64,000 bases of DNA from Infirmifilum lucidum (lineage in GTDB: Archaea; Thermoproteota; Thermoprotei; Thermofilales; Thermofilaceae): assembly GCF_014876775.1 (NCBI RefSeq), contig NZ_CP062310.1:1-64000 (forward strand), given 5' to 3'. The first letter of the stretch is position 1; every line of letters begins with the position of its first letter. The translations under genes were made by a program, and so were the position numbers. The notes under the pieces are model-generated. The model ran no database searches, was not told the origin of the DNA, and saw only the letters and a list, made by a program, of their open reading frames with translations. Shown in pieces: positions 9,220-17,667 of the stretch.

Positions 9220-10539
9220 ATGGCCGCCGTGGATTTCGTAGTGCTCGGTTGTGGCTGGGCTGGAGCGCTCCTATCGTACAAGCTCAAGGAGAGTTTCCCA
9301 CGGGCTAGGGTCGCCTGCCTGGAGGCTTCGAGTAGCCCCGGGGGGCTTCTTAGGACGGCGGTCGTGGACGGCTTTACCTTCGATATCGGGGGGAGCCACA
9401 TAATATTCTCCCGGGACAGGGGGCTCCTGGATGAGATGCTGGGGTTTGCAGGCGACGTCGTAGCGCACGAGAGGCGGAGCTTCATAATGTACAACGGGTA
9501 CAAGGTTCCATACCCGTTTGAAAACGGGATATACGTGCTGCCGCCTGAGCTCAGGGCCGAGATCCTGGTAGACTTCGTAGAGGCCCTGCTGGAGGGTGCT
9601 AGGGCTGGATGGGGGCCGAAGAACTTAAGGGAGTGGGCGGAGACATTCTTCGGTAGGGCGATTTCCAGGGAGTACCTCGTACCCTACAACGAGAAGATAT
9701 GGAAGCGGCCAGCGGAGAGCATTGCCTCGGACTGGCTCTACACCCCCGGCCGCCTCCCCCTTCCGGACTGGCGGGACGTCGTCAGGAGCGGTGCCGGCGT
9801 GCCTACCACGGGCTACAGGGAGCAGGCCATCTTCTACTACCCCCGCGCCGGGGGCATACAGAGCCTGTACGAGGGAGTGGTATCTGCAGCGAGGAACCTT
9901 GGAGTAGTGTTCCTCTGGGGTTACCGGGTTACGAGGCTCGAGAAGCAGGGGATGTGGGTGGTAAACGGGGAGGTAGAGGCCCGCAGCGTGTTTTCCACGC
10001 TCCCAATAACAGAGTTGCCGGCGATACTAGACCTGCCAAGCGACGTCGAGCGGGCGGCGGCGAGCCTCCAGTACAACAGGGTCATCGTCGTCGGGGTAGC
10101 CCTCAGGAAGAGGGCCCCGCCGGAGCACTGGGTGTACGTGCCCCAGAAGGAGATAATCTTCCACAGGTACGCCTGGATATCCAACTACAGCCCCTTGAAT
10201 GCTCCCCCCGGACACTCGTCCCTGATCGCCGAAATCACCGTGGAGCCGTGGAGGAGCCTCAGGGTGGAGGAAGCCATAGAGGAGACTATCGAGGGGCTGA
10301 AGCAGCTGGGCGTCGTGAGCGAGTCTGAGGAGGAGGTAGTCTTCACCAATGCCTGGGTTCACGAGTACGGCTACCCCGTCTACACCCACGGCCACGCCGA
10401 GGCCAGGAGCAGGGTTCTCGGGTACCTCGAGAGCTGTGGCGTGAAGAGCCTGGGGAGGTGGGGATCCTGGCACTACTGGAACATGGACCGCGTCCTCGCA
10501 GAGGTCAACAGCCTTGTGTCTGCGCTCAGGCCAGGTTGA
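9220..10539 (+). CDS. UDP-galactopyranose-mutase-like FAD-dependent amine-oxidase-fold protein
   Basis: 439 residues. The N-terminal FAD-binding Rossmann motif reads VVLGCGWAGALLSYKL, followed by an acidic strand end LEASSSPGGLLRT and DIGGSHIIFS, as in NAD(P)-binding-like amine oxidases. The middle section (YNEKIWKRPAESIASDWL) resembles UDP-galactopyranose mutase and protoporphyrinogen oxidase relatives. In this family the enzyme rearranges or oxidises a sugar nucleotide or lipid precursor; the substrate is open. A TATA (AGTTTTAAACAG, 9189-9200) puts the transcript start close to ATG 9220. Its 3' end overlaps the convergent AAA ATPase gene by 14 nt. Confidence 0.75.
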   Translation: MAAVDFVVLGCGWAGALLSYKLKESFPRARVACLEASSSPGGLLRTAVVDGFTFDIGGSHIIFSRDRGLLDEMLGFAGDVVAHERRSFIMYNGYKVPYPFENGIYVLPPELRAEILVDFVEALLEGARAGWGPKNLREWAETFFGRAISREYLVPYNEKIWKRPAESIASDWLYTPGRLPLPDWRDVVRSGAGVPTTGYREQAIFYYPRAGGIQSLYEGVVSAARNLGVVFLWGYRVTRLEKQGMWVVNGEVEARSVFSTLPITELPAILDLPSDVERAAASLQYNRVIVVGVALRKRAPPEHWVYVPQKEIIFHRYAWISNYSPLNAPPGHSSLIAEITVEPWRSLRVEEAIEETIEGLKQLGVVSESEEEVVFTNAWVHEYGYPVYTHGHAEARSRVLGYLESCGVKSLGRWGSWHYWNMDRVLAEVNSLVSALRPG

Positions 10540-12256
10540 GCCTCCTAAGAACCTCCTTGACGTCGAACCTCTCCCCGGCTCTTATCCAGGCCTCCTCCAC
10601 GTAGAACCTCACGGCTAGCCTGAGTGCGTCCGGGTCTATAGCCAGCTCCTCCGAGTCTGAGTTGAAGTACGATGCGAGGGTCAGCGAGGACGCGAGCTGG
10701 ACAGCCCTGCGCTCCAGCCTCATGGAGAAGGGTAGCACCTTGAACTCGCCCATAGCCTCCAGCATCGCCTCGCGGGCGCTAGTTACTGCCGCGAGGTCGC
10801 TCTCCCTAAGAATGATCCTCTTCGGGCTGAAGTCCCTAGTAGCCGGGTGCCCAGTCTGGATCGCGTGCACGAGCGTGAGGTGATCCCTTATCCTCGGCGC
10901 CATCCTCGCCATCTTCTCGGTCGTTACCCCGAGCATGAGCCTCTTCTGGCTCTCCGCGAGCTCCCTGTACTTCTCCTTCGTCAGCCTGTGGAGCCTGCAG
11001 AGCATCCTGTCCTCGATTGCGTTGAAGTTCGGGTCGCTTACTGTAACCTGGTACCCCCTCTCGAAGACCCTCGTGTTGTAGTTCACGCTGAAGAAGGACG
11101 AGAACCTGTACGGCCCGACCCTGTAGGTCTTGGTCTCGTACGCTATGACGCCGCCCTCGAGTGCCAGCTTGAGCGGCTCCACCATCCCCCTGTGCTTGAA
11201 CCAGTCGTTGAACTCCGTCACTATGAAGTTGAAGCGCCTCCCAGCGTAGGCCTCGCCGATTGCTATGAACATGGCGGGCGTCATCCCGCCGCAGTACCTG
11301 TTCAGCCCCGGCAGGCCGTGGGCCAGCACCCCCAGCGACTCGTTGCCCACTATGAAGTCTTTCGTGGCGAAAGTCTTGCCAGTGCCGGGCTCGCCGAACA
11401 GTGCCAGGTTGAACCCCGTGGTCATGGATCTGTGGCCCGACTCCGTCACGACGGGCGTGTCCGTTAGCGAGTACTGCTGGGCCAGCGTCAGGAGCTCGTC
11501 GAAGTATATCTCCCTGCCGAAGAGGTCTACGAGGTACTCGACGAGCCCCTGGACGGAGAAACCCCTGCCGAACTCTATGGTCTCGTCGAGCCTCTCGCGG
11601 AGCAATTCCCCAAGGTAGGAGTTGTACTCGGACTCCATCTCGAGGACGCGGACGAACTCGTCCTCTGCCTGCCTCGTGCTGAGCCTGGGGATAGGCTTGG
11701 ACTCCACGGTCTTTATGAAGTCCTCGACGACCGGCCTAATCTCCTCCGGTATAGTCCAGCTCCTCTCGCGCCCTGCCCCAGACTCCCAGACGATCTCCCA
11801 CCTGTCCCGGAGCTGGGCCAGGAGGTGGGCCGGGTTGAACTTGGAGCCCAGGATCTCGCTGGCCCTAGCCGCCACTGCGGCGAAGGGCGCCTCGCCGAGC
11901 TCCATCAGGGCTTTCAGCAGCGCGTAGACCTTGATGCCGTTGAGCCTGAAGGCCTCCCAGACGGCCTTCTTGACTTCGCTCCAGGAGTCCTCGAGGTAGA
12001 GCTCGCCCCCCCTCACCGTGTAGTAGTGCCCCCTAAAGGAGTAGTAGCTCCTGTAGGGGGAGAGCTTGAAGACCTCGGCTAGCTGCGAGTCGTCTACCAT
12101 CCTCGCGAGCTCCTCTATGCTCTTAGGCCAGTCGTAGTCTAGCCCTAGGACGCCCTTGTAGACCCTCGCCCTGAACTCCCACCCCGTGAGCTGCTCGAGT
12201 TGCGGGAGGAACCTCCTCAGCAGGATTACCCGCTCGACTATCTTGTCGTACGCCAC
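10526..12256 (-). CDS. MoxR/CbbQ-like AAA+ ATPase with long N-terminal extension
   Basis: 576 residues. Walker A is GEPGTGKTFATKD (about residue 293), and the Walker B region is FNFIVTEFNDWF, with Glu-Phe-Asn in place of the usual DE; an SVNYNTRVFERGYQ segment resembles sensor 1. The first 260 residues hold no motif that I know. The C-terminal lid is helical. AAA+ proteins of this class act as chaperone-like remodelers, usually with a partner protein, but no vWA protein is adjacent. GTG 12256 is the start; a minus-strand TATA (TTATAATAAAATTT, near 12296) precedes it. Confidence 0.7.
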   Translation of the reverse strand: MAYDKIVERVILLRRFLPQLEQLTGWEFRARVYKGVLGLDYDWPKSIEELARMVDDSQLAEVFKLSPYRSYYSFRGHYYTVRGGELYLEDSWSEVKKAVWEAFRLNGIKVYALLKALMELGEAPFAAVAARASEILGSKFNPAHLLAQLRDRWEIVWESGAGRERSWTIPEEIRPVVEDFIKTVESKPIPRLSTRQAEDEFVRVLEMESEYNSYLGELLRERLDETIEFGRGFSVQGLVEYLVDLFGREIYFDELLTLAQQYSLTDTPVVTESGHRSMTTGFNLALFGEPGTGKTFATKDFIVGNESLGVLAHGLPGLNRYCGGMTPAMFIAIGEAYAGRRFNFIVTEFNDWFKHRGMVEPLKLALEGGVIAYETKTYRVGPYRFSSFFSVNYNTRVFERGYQVTVSDPNFNAIEDRMLCRLHRLTKEKYRELAESQKRLMLGVTTEKMARMAPRIRDHLTLVHAIQTGHPATRDFSPKRIILRESDLAAVTSAREAMLEAMGEFKVLPFSMRLERRAVQLASSLTLASYFNSDSEELAIDPDALRLAVRFYVEEAWIRAGERFDVKEVLRRLNLA

Positions 12257-12295
12257 TTAGACCACAGACTAGAGTATGACGAACTCCAAATTTTA

Positions 12296-12880
12296 TTATA
12301 AGCTTTGCACCAGCGCCACGACAGCCGGCGTGACTAATCCCTCGAGGAGGGCGGCCAATAGGAAGAGCGCCACGATGATTGCCACGTCGCGCGGGAGCCT
12401 GCGGAGAGCCGCCTCTAGCCCTCCAGCTTTCCCCAGCACCCGCATCCACAGCAGCGCGCCCAGCTCGAGGGAGACGCTCGCGGTGTATATCAACGCAGGG
12501 ATCTCGAAGACCCCATGCGGGAGAATCGAGGCAAGGACAACTAGCAGGGGCCTGCCCGTGGATATAGCCATCGAGCTCACCAGCCCTAAGAGGGCGCCGT
12601 TGCCCGCCACGACGATGGCCGGTACGATCACCGTGAGGCCTAGCGCTAGCGTGACTAGTGCTACTCTAACGTTGTTCACGAAGATAGCCAGGGACAGCCA
12701 AGGCCCGGGCGTAATGCTGCCCCCAATTTTCCCGATGACAGCCTCGCGTATCAGGCTGTAAAGAGCCCTGGCAGCTTCAGGGGAGACCAGGGGGAGCGCG
12801 TACCCGGCCGCGAACCCCCAGAGGAAGAGAACCGTAGACAGCACGATGAGCTTCCGCCTCATAGGCCAGCCAACCGCCAC
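12296..12880 (-). CDS. Stage II sporulation protein M (SpoIIM/DUF95) family membrane protein
   Basis: 194 residues with five hydrophobic helices. The NNVRVALVTLALGL segment, then GNGALLG and the LPHGVFEIPALI motif are the hallmarks of the SpoIIM/DUF95 family. In archaea its role is unknown; the bacterial protein takes part in peptidoglycan remodelling, which does not apply here. A minus-strand TATA (TAAAATATTTA, near 12908) places the transcript start at about 12881, supporting leaderless GTG 12880 over ATG 12862. It is upstream of, and codirectional with, the AAA ATPase (39 nt gap). Confidence 0.85.
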   Translation of the reverse strand: MAVGWPMRRKLIVLSTVLFLWGFAAGYALPLVSPEAARALYSLIREAVIGKIGGSITPGPWLSLAIFVNNVRVALVTLALGLTVIVPAIVVAGNGALLGLVSSMAISTGRPLLVVLASILPHGVFEIPALIYTASVSLELGALLWMRVLGKAGGLEAALRRLPRDVAIIVALFLLAALLEGLVTPAVVALVQSL

Positions 12881-13113
12881 TACGGGGAATTCGGCCGCGA
12901 CGGCTAAATATTTTACCCATGTCCCAGTAGTAGAGAGCGCGGAGAGTCTGGAGCGCCTTCTCGAGAAGTAGGCCGCGGAGGACAGGGAGGCTAGGGAGAT
13001 CTGGAGGAAGCCTGCAGACTGGGGCTACACGCCCTTAACGAGCTGAAGACTCGGGCTAGGATACTCGTAGTCGTCTAGCTCAGCAGTAATTATTATCTGC
13101 TGTCAACCCATTA
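12881..13113 (+). other. Gene-poor stretch with a weak coding trace
   Basis: Apart from the SpoIIM promoter at about 12900-12915, I see only a plus-strand trace at about 12935-13077 that reads ESAESLERLLEK, a TAG, then AAEDREAREIWRKPADWGYT and a stop. It has no start codon and one internal stop, so it is at best a fossil. An AT-rich patch at 13085-13110 lies beyond the ankyrin gene's stop codon. Confidence 0.3.
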
Positions 13114-13410
13114 CTACCGACCGTGTTCGCCGACAGACTCCAGGAGCTCGACGACTTCTTTGTGCCCCATCGCCCTCGCAAGGTCTAGGGGCGTCCTGCC
13201 ATCATTGTCCCTGGTGTTTACGTCTGCACCCCTATCCAACAGCAGCCTCGCGACCTCCAAGTGCCCACCGTCAGCAGCATAGTGTAGCGGTGTCCAGCCA
13301 TACTTGTCCCTGGTGTTCACGTCTGCGCCCCTGTCGAGTAGTTCTTTTACCTTCCCGTAGTCGCCCCTCGCCGCCGCCTCCAGCAGTTCCCTGTCTACCG
13401 GGCCCTGCAC
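13114..13410 (-). CDS. Small ankyrin-repeat protein
   Basis: 98 residues and nearly all ankyrin repeat: VKELLDRGADVNTRDKYGWT, PLHYAADGGHLEVARLLLDR, then GADVNTRDNDGRTPLDLARA and GHKEVVELLES. Roughly three repeats are present, each with the DGxTPLHxAA and hairpin pattern; such proteins bind other proteins. Start is GTG 13410. About 30 nt upstream on the minus strand is a TATA, GTTTATATGC. The promoter and leader are almost identical to those of the larger ankyrin gene at 60204, so the two are paralogs that kept their control region. Confidence 0.85.
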   Translation of the reverse strand: MQGPVDRELLEAAARGDYGKVKELLDRGADVNTRDKYGWTPLHYAADGGHLEVARLLLDRGADVNTRDNDGRTPLDLARAMGHKEVVELLESVGEHGR

Positions 13411-13442
13411 GGGGGAGTACTCGCGGGGCAGGCATATAAACG

Positions 13443-13801
13443 TTGCCGCGAAGTGCTGTACCTCTACGCGCCGGCCTCCGCAGGGGAGCAGGTTCTGTGG
13501 GTGGTGTTCCTCTCTCTCCTCTTGAGCCAGCTCCTCAGCAACGTCCCGTTTGTCAAACTGTACATAACGTTCCTGTAATCCCAGAACGTAGAGGTTCCGG
13601 AGAGGGTATGGCTAGCCCTCGCCTCGTCCTCCACAATAGCCGGCAACCTCACACTCCTGGGGGGCCGCCTCCAACGTTATCATACTGGAGGTGCTGGAGT
13701 CGAGGTACGGCACGACAGTGACCTTCAAGGACTCCCTGAAGGTCGGGGCAGTAGTCACGGCCGTCAACACAGCAGTCTACGTGCTCTTCCTGCTGGTCTA
13801 G
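13443..13801 (+). pseudogene. SLC13/ArsB-type anion transporter, C-terminal remnant with frameshift and stop
   Basis: The plus strand encodes LLLSQLLSNVPFVKLYITFL, then TAA, then SQNVEVPERVWLALASSSTI, AGNLTLLGG and, after a one-base shift, ASNVIILEVLESRYGTTVTF followed by a final hydrophobic helix ending at TAG 13799-13801. These are the typical NVP and AGNLTLLGAASNVIILE motifs of the ArsB/SLC13 permease C-terminus. The shift is one extra G in a G-run near 13660-13665; the internal stop may come from CAA to TAA. The N-terminal three quarters are missing, replaced by the ankyrin locus. An intact relative is at 51907-53307. Confidence 0.75.
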
Positions 13802-13841
13802 GCCAATAAGGAATATATTGCTGCTTCCCCCTACTACACAC

Positions 13842-14117
13842 ATGCACTCCCTAAGGCTCAGCCCCGAGGGCCTGAGGACGCTGAGCGCCCTCGCCGGGAT
13901 AGTTTTAGTCCTTGTGGTCTTCGCCATCGCCCTGCAGTTCTTCTACAACTATCAGAGACCGCATCCCGGGGCTGACGTGGTGTCCTCCATAACGAGCCTG
14001 GCGTCCGAGGCAGTGTACCTCCTGGGCAAGGTAGCCTTCCTCGGGGTAGCACTCCTGGCTGCGACGCAACTGCTCAAGTACGGCTTGAAGAGGGGCAGCC
14101 CGGGAGGAGAGGCTTGA
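13842..14117 (+). CDS. Small two-helix membrane protein
   Basis: 91 residues from ATG 13842 (a TTG at 13818 is in frame but lies in the TATA region AGGAATATATTG, 13808-13819). It has two hydrophobic helices, LAGIVLVLVVFAIALQFF and LLGKVAFLGVALLAATQLL, around a polar loop. First gene of a tightly packed trio; its TGA overlaps the TTG start of the next gene. No known family; the cluster ends just before the dehydrogenase-like and pilin genes, hinting at a cell-surface role. Confidence 0.65.
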   Translation: MHSLRLSPEGLRTLSALAGIVLVLVVFAIALQFFYNYQRPHPGADVVSSITSLASEAVYLLGKVAFLGVALLAATQLLKYGLKRGSPGGEA

Positions 14118-14533
14118 CACTGCCGCTGAAGCTTATAGCGTACACCGCCTCAGCAACCCTCCTCCTGCTGTGCCTATACCCCCTCCTCGTCTTCGCGGGC
14201 GACGCGGTGAGGCTGGGCCCGGGGCTCTTCGAGGTAGTGCCGGACGTGTCCCTGGAGCCAGGCGGGCGCATAACCCTCAGGCTGATCCTAGTATACAACG
14301 GCAACATACCCCTAACTGACTTCACGGTGACGCTTAGGGCTAGGTGCGGCGGCGTAGCGTGCGCTGAGGCCTCGAGCAATCCTGCTACGCTGGTGCGCGG
14401 CGCGTCGAGCGTAGTCGAGGCGCGGGTGCCGCCAACAGCGGAGGCCGTGGAAGTCGTGGTCGAGGGAAAAGTGGGCGGCCTGTACAGGCTAAGAGCTAGG
14501 CAGGAGGTGTCGCTCGGTGTCGTTCGAGGCTGA
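14114..14533 (+). CDS. Secreted or membrane-anchored beta-domain protein
   Basis: 139 residues from TTG 14114, overlapping the upstream stop. An N-terminal hydrophobic segment (LIAYTASATLLLLCLYPLLV) should be a signal or anchor. The rest is beta-rich with a CARDB/Ig-like look: SLEPGGRITLRLILVYNGN, then PLTDFTVTLRARCGG, a pattern of alternating strands common in archaeal surface proteins. It probably sits outside the membrane next to its two neighbours. I do not recognise a specific family. Confidence 0.65.
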   Translation: MTLPLKLIAYTASATLLLLCLYPLLVFAGDAVRLGPGLFEVVPDVSLEPGGRITLRLILVYNGNIPLTDFTVTLRARCGGVACAEASSNPATLVRGASSVVEARVPPTAEAVEVVVEGKVGGLYRLRARQEVSLGVVRG

Positions 14534-14942
14534 GGAGGGGCGGGGGTGGGGCACTAGAGTGGCGGCCGCTGTCTTCTCGGCCATATCTTCGGCCGTGACG
14601 GCACTAGCCCTCTTACTCGCCGGCAGCTACGTCGCCGGCCTCCTGGGAGTCTACGCTGTGCGAGCCCCGCAGCTGGAGCTAGTCCTCCTCACGGTAGCCC
14701 TCGCCTCCTCTCTAGCCGTGGCAGGTAGGCTCCTCGAGGAGTCTCCGGTGAGCGTAGTCCTCTCCCTGCTCTCGAGGCTCGTCGGGCTGTACGCTTTCCT
14801 CCTCGGATTAGGCGGCACAGAGCTCAAGCTGTCCCTGCAGGGGGTCGAGGCTCAGCTCGACCTAAGCCCTATCGTCGCGGTACTGCTCGCCGGGGCTGTC
14901 CTGGTGTCGCTTGTCGACGCGTACAGCTGGGCTTCGAAGTAG
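14517..14942 (+). CDS. Small polytopic membrane protein
   Basis: 141 residues from GTG 14517, overlapping the upstream gene by 17 nt. Four hydrophobic helices are visible (about 17-45, 49-70, 78-100, 113-135). Third gene of the trio beginning at 13842; the overlaps suggest a stoichiometric complex with the two small proteins before it. No catalytic motif or named family. Confidence 0.65.
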   Translation: MSFEAEEGRGWGTRVAAAVFSAISSAVTALALLLAGSYVAGLLGVYAVRAPQLELVLLTVALASSLAVAGRLLEESPVSVVLSLLSRLVGLYAFLLGLGGTELKLSLQGVEAQLDLSPIVAVLLAGAVLVSLVDAYSWASK

Positions 14943-14981
14943 GCCTAAACTTTTATTACTGACTCCGGGCTTACCGGGCCG

Positions 14982-15809
14982 GTGCTGGCCACGAGGCTGC
15001 TGGTGGTAGGGCTCGGCGAAGTCGGGCGGGCAGTGTACGAGGTTGCACGCGACTCGGGCAGGTTCGAGGTCTACGGCTACGACGTGGATACCGCTAAGAC
15101 TACACACAGGCTGGAGGAGATACCCAGGCCCGTAGACATACTGCACGTCGCAATACCCTACAGCGAGAAGTTCGTTGAGATTGTAAGCCAGTACGCCTCG
15201 GAGTTCAAGCCCAGAGCCGTCATAATCCACTCCACAGTGGCCCCGGGCACCACGAGGAGGCTCCACGCCGCGTTGAAGCTGCCAGTGGCCTTCTCCCCTG
15301 TGCGGGGCAAGCACCCGAAGATAAGAGAGCACCTCTACTTCTGGCCCAAGTGGGTCGCCGCCCTGCCCAGGGAGTTCGCGGGGGAGGCGAGGAGGCACCT
15401 CGAGGACATGGGCCTTAAGGTCAGGGTGTGCGAGGAAGAGCCCGAGGCCCTGGAGCTCGCGAAGCTCTGGGAGACTGTCTACAGGGCTGTCATGATAGCC
15501 GCGTGGCAGGAGATAGACCGAATAGCCCGCAGGTACGGCGTGGGCCTCAAGACCATAGCGGAGTTCACGGCGGAGGTTCACAGCGTCCTGCGCGACAGGC
15601 CTGTCTACTACCCCGACTACATCGGGGGCCACTGCCTCATACCCAACACCCAGATACTCCACAGCGTAGCCCAGTCCAAGCTCCTAGAGTTCGTCCTCGA
15701 GTCGAACGAGAAGAGGCTCAGAGAGCTGCAGGATCCGGGGGTCAGGAGGGAGGTGGAGGATCTCCGGGAACTGTTCCTGAGCCTGACTAGGAGGGACTAC
15801 TACGCCTAG
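14982..15809 (+). CDS. Short UDP-glucose/GDP-mannose dehydrogenase-like NAD-binding protein
   Basis: 275 residues against about 420 in the classical enzymes. The N-terminal Rossmann motif is LLVVGLGEVGRAV, ending with YGYDVD; the central part has HSTVAPGTTRRL and ELAKLWETVYRAV, as in nucleotide-sugar dehydrogenases; and DYIGGHCLIPNTQIL holds a Cys in the GGHC position where these enzymes carry their catalytic Cys. The third, sugar-nucleotide-binding domain is missing. The TATA CTTTTATT (14947-14956) points to leaderless GTG 14982. It may make sugar acids for surface glycans, but the short form could also be a different oxidoreductase. Confidence 0.65.
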   Translation: MLATRLLVVGLGEVGRAVYEVARDSGRFEVYGYDVDTAKTTHRLEEIPRPVDILHVAIPYSEKFVEIVSQYASEFKPRAVIIHSTVAPGTTRRLHAALKLPVAFSPVRGKHPKIREHLYFWPKWVAALPREFAGEARRHLEDMGLKVRVCEEEPEALELAKLWETVYRAVMIAAWQEIDRIARRYGVGLKTIAEFTAEVHSVLRDRPVYYPDYIGGHCLIPNTQILHSVAQSKLLEFVLESNEKRLRELQDPGVRREVEDLRELFLSLTRRDYYA

Positions 15810-15862
15810 CCTCTTATTTTAATGGTTAAACATATAACGGGGTGTTAAATTTGTAGTACTCG

Positions 15863-16294
15863 ATGAAGCGGAGAGCAATATCGCCCGTAATAGCGACGCT
15901 ACTACTCATAGTAATCGCAGTCGCAGCGGCAGTCCTAGCCTACATATGGATCATAGGCTACCAGGGCACGCTCACGCAGCAGGCCAGCGCACAGCAACTC
16001 CAAGAGAAGATAAAGATCGAGGCCGTCAGTTATTCAGCAGATACAAATACTCTTAGTGTATATGTTCGAAACATCGGGGATATTAGTGTAACAATTGCTA
16101 GCGCATACGTTCTAAACCCAAGCGGGACAGCCATAGCTACAACTGACTTTACTTCAAATAATGAGCTGCAGCCAGGACAGCTTCTAGGGTTCTCTATAAC
16201 AGGCGTGTCGTTGCAACCAGGTTATACCTACGTTGCTAAGGTTGTCACTAAGAGCGGCACTGAGGCCACGTACACCTGGACTTACAGGACTTAG
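15863..16294 (+). CDS. Archaeal type IV pilin / archaellin-like protein
   Basis: 143 residues. The N-terminus KRRAISPVIATLLLIVIAVA is a textbook class III signal: basic residues, Ala as the likely cleavage border, then the hydrophobic assembly helix. The remainder is a beta-rich DUF1628-like domain. The mature subunit would be processed by a PibD/FlaK-type peptidase and polymerise on the cell surface; no secretion ATPase or peptidase is in this window. The TATA at about 15824-15833 (TTAAACATAT) gives a near-leaderless ATG 15863. Codon use in its second half is more AT-rich than its neighbours. Confidence 0.85.
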   Translation: MKRRAISPVIATLLLIVIAVAAAVLAYIWIIGYQGTLTQQASAQQLQEKIKIEAVSYSADTNTLSVYVRNIGDISVTIASAYVLNPSGTAIATTDFTSNNELQPGQLLGFSITGVSLQPGYTYVAKVVTKSGTEATYTWTYRT

Positions 16295-16340
16295 AGGCTA
16301 GCCTTAAATTACCGTTTTTCTCCTCTTTCTTAAGGGATCC

Positions 16341-16978
16341 ATGTCTAGCGGGCTCTCCCCGGTAGTCTCGGCCCTCCTCCTAGTCCTGGTCGCGGTGGCC
16401 GGGAGCGCTCTCCTCTACTTGCTTGTCTCTGGCTTTAGGCCAGCGCCAGGCGGGTCTTTCTCCCTGCTGAAGGTCGAGGGTGTTGGGCTTGAGGGCGGGC
16501 TCGTCGCATACGTCAGGAACCTCGGCGAGAGGAGGGAGGTCGTGGACGCCGTCTACGTCTACGACAGCTCGGGCAGGCTTGTCTGGCACGCGAGCGGGCT
16601 GGGGCTAGCCCTGGAGCCTGGGGGGCTCGCTAGAGTCCCCTTGAACGCTAGCAGGCTGAGGGCCGGCGAGAGGTATAGTATCGAGGTTGCGGGTGCTAGC
16701 GGTGTCGTCGCTTCAGGGTTTAGCTTCGTGTTTACGGGCGGCTACCCTGTCTTCGGGGTTACGGGGTACAACTCCTCGATTACAGGGCCGCCTGGGGGCA
16801 GGGCTAGGCTTGTTGTTACAGTCAGCAACGTGGGGCTCCTGCAGGGTTACGGCCAAGTACGGGTCTATGACCACACGGGTAGCACGGTCAACACGACCGG
16901 CATTGCCTTGGGCCCCGGTAGCCAACAGACAGTCGTCCTCGACGTTGTCCTCCCTGCGTCGAGCGGGACTGTTACCTC
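16341..16978 (+). pseudogene. Pilin-type surface protein, 5' part (split by IS607)
   Basis: Starts MSSGLSPVVSALLLVLVAVA, a class III-like signal with the hydrophobic helix, followed by CARDB/beta-sandwich-like repeats. The frame runs to SSGTVTS and then enters the insertion element, where it stops within seven codons. The missing remainder continues at 18968 in the same phase. Joining 16978 to 18968 gives an uninterrupted 516-residue protein. As it stands only a 212-residue truncated product could be made, still with the assembly helix and two beta domains. Confidence 0.85.
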
Positions 16979-16998
16979 GTTTGAATGTTTACGATAGG

Positions 16999-17035
16999 TT
17001 TTTATATTTGGGCTTTTTTGGTTTTTTTGGTTATT
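16999..17035 (+). repeat. Left subterminal inverted repeat and tnpA promoter of the IS607 element
   Basis: The segment has TTTTTATATTTGGGC followed by two TTTTTTGG-type blocks. Its counterpart at 18905-18938, read on the minus strand, is TTTATATTTTGATTATTTTG plus GCTGTTTTGG. The TATATTT core is placed about 30 nt before the tnpA GTG, so this copy also acts as the tnpA promoter. The repeated TTTTGG blocks are plausible binding sites for the TnpA helix-turn-helix domain. Confidence 0.55.
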
Positions 17036-17037
17036 TC

Positions 17038-17667
17038 GTGGAGGAGAGGTTGTATAAGGTGAGCGAGGCGGCCAAGCGGCTGGGCATTTCGCGGGTCACT
17101 CTCAGGTCTTGGATTAGGCAGGGAAAAATCGCCGCTAAGAGGGTTGGTAAGCTCTGGATGATCCCCGAGGGCGAGATAATCCGCATACTGGGTGGAGGGT
17201 CTCCTGAGGGCGGGCGCGCGGTAATCTACGCTAGAGTCTCCAGTAGGAAACAAGAAATTGATGGCGACCTCGAACGGCAGGTGGAGAGGCTTAGACTGTA
17301 CGCCTCCGCGAGGGGGTATAAGGTCGTGGGCGTCGTGACTGATGTGGCCAGCGGGCTCAACGAGGATAGGGAGGGTCTTGAGAGGGTCATGGAGATGGCC
17401 AAAGCCAAGCAATTCGATATTCTCCTCGTGGAGTTTAGGGACAGGCTCGCCCGCTTCGGCTTCGAGTACTTGAGGAGGTACTTCGAGGCCTTCGGTGTGA
17501 GGGTGGAGGCCGTTGAGGAAGGCGAGGAGAAAAGCTATATGGAGGAGCTCGTTGAGGACTTCGCCTCGATAATTACCAGCTTCGCTGCCGAGATATACGG
17601 GAAGAGGTCTAGGAAATTTCAAGAAGTCAAGAGGTACGTGAGGAATGTTATTGGAGAGAACGATTAA
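17038..17667 (+). CDS. tnpA: IS607-type transposase TnpA, serine recombinase
   Basis: About 209 residues. The N-terminal MerR-like helix-turn-helix is LYKVSEAAKRLGISRVTLRS; the resolvase domain begins AVIYARVSSRKQ, where Ser of RVSS is the nucleophile, and continues with DILLVEFRDRLARFGFEYL, holding conserved catalytic Arg residues. The protein catalyses cut and rejoin through a Ser-DNA link. Start GTG 17038 fits the TATA at 16999-17010; a TTG at 17050 is the alternative. The longer open frame upstream (from 16687) lies in the pilin gene and is not part of it. Its end overlaps tnpB by 23 nt. It appears intact. Confidence 0.92.
   Translation: MEERLYKVSEAAKRLGISRVTLRSWIRQGKIAAKRVGKLWMIPEGEIIRILGGGSPEGGRAVIYARVSSRKQEIDGDLERQVERLRLYASARGYKVVGVVTDVASGLNEDREGLERVMEMAKAKQFDILLVEFRDRLARFGFEYLRRYFEAFGVRVEAVEEGEEKSYMEELVEDFASIITSFAAEIYGKRSRKFQEVKRYVRNVIGEND

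Noticed and set aside
16687-17037. Upstream extension of the IS607 recombinase into the pilin gene
   Set aside because: The extra 117 residues are an out-of-frame reading of the pilin gene; recombinase similarity and the element's own promoter begin near 17000-17040.
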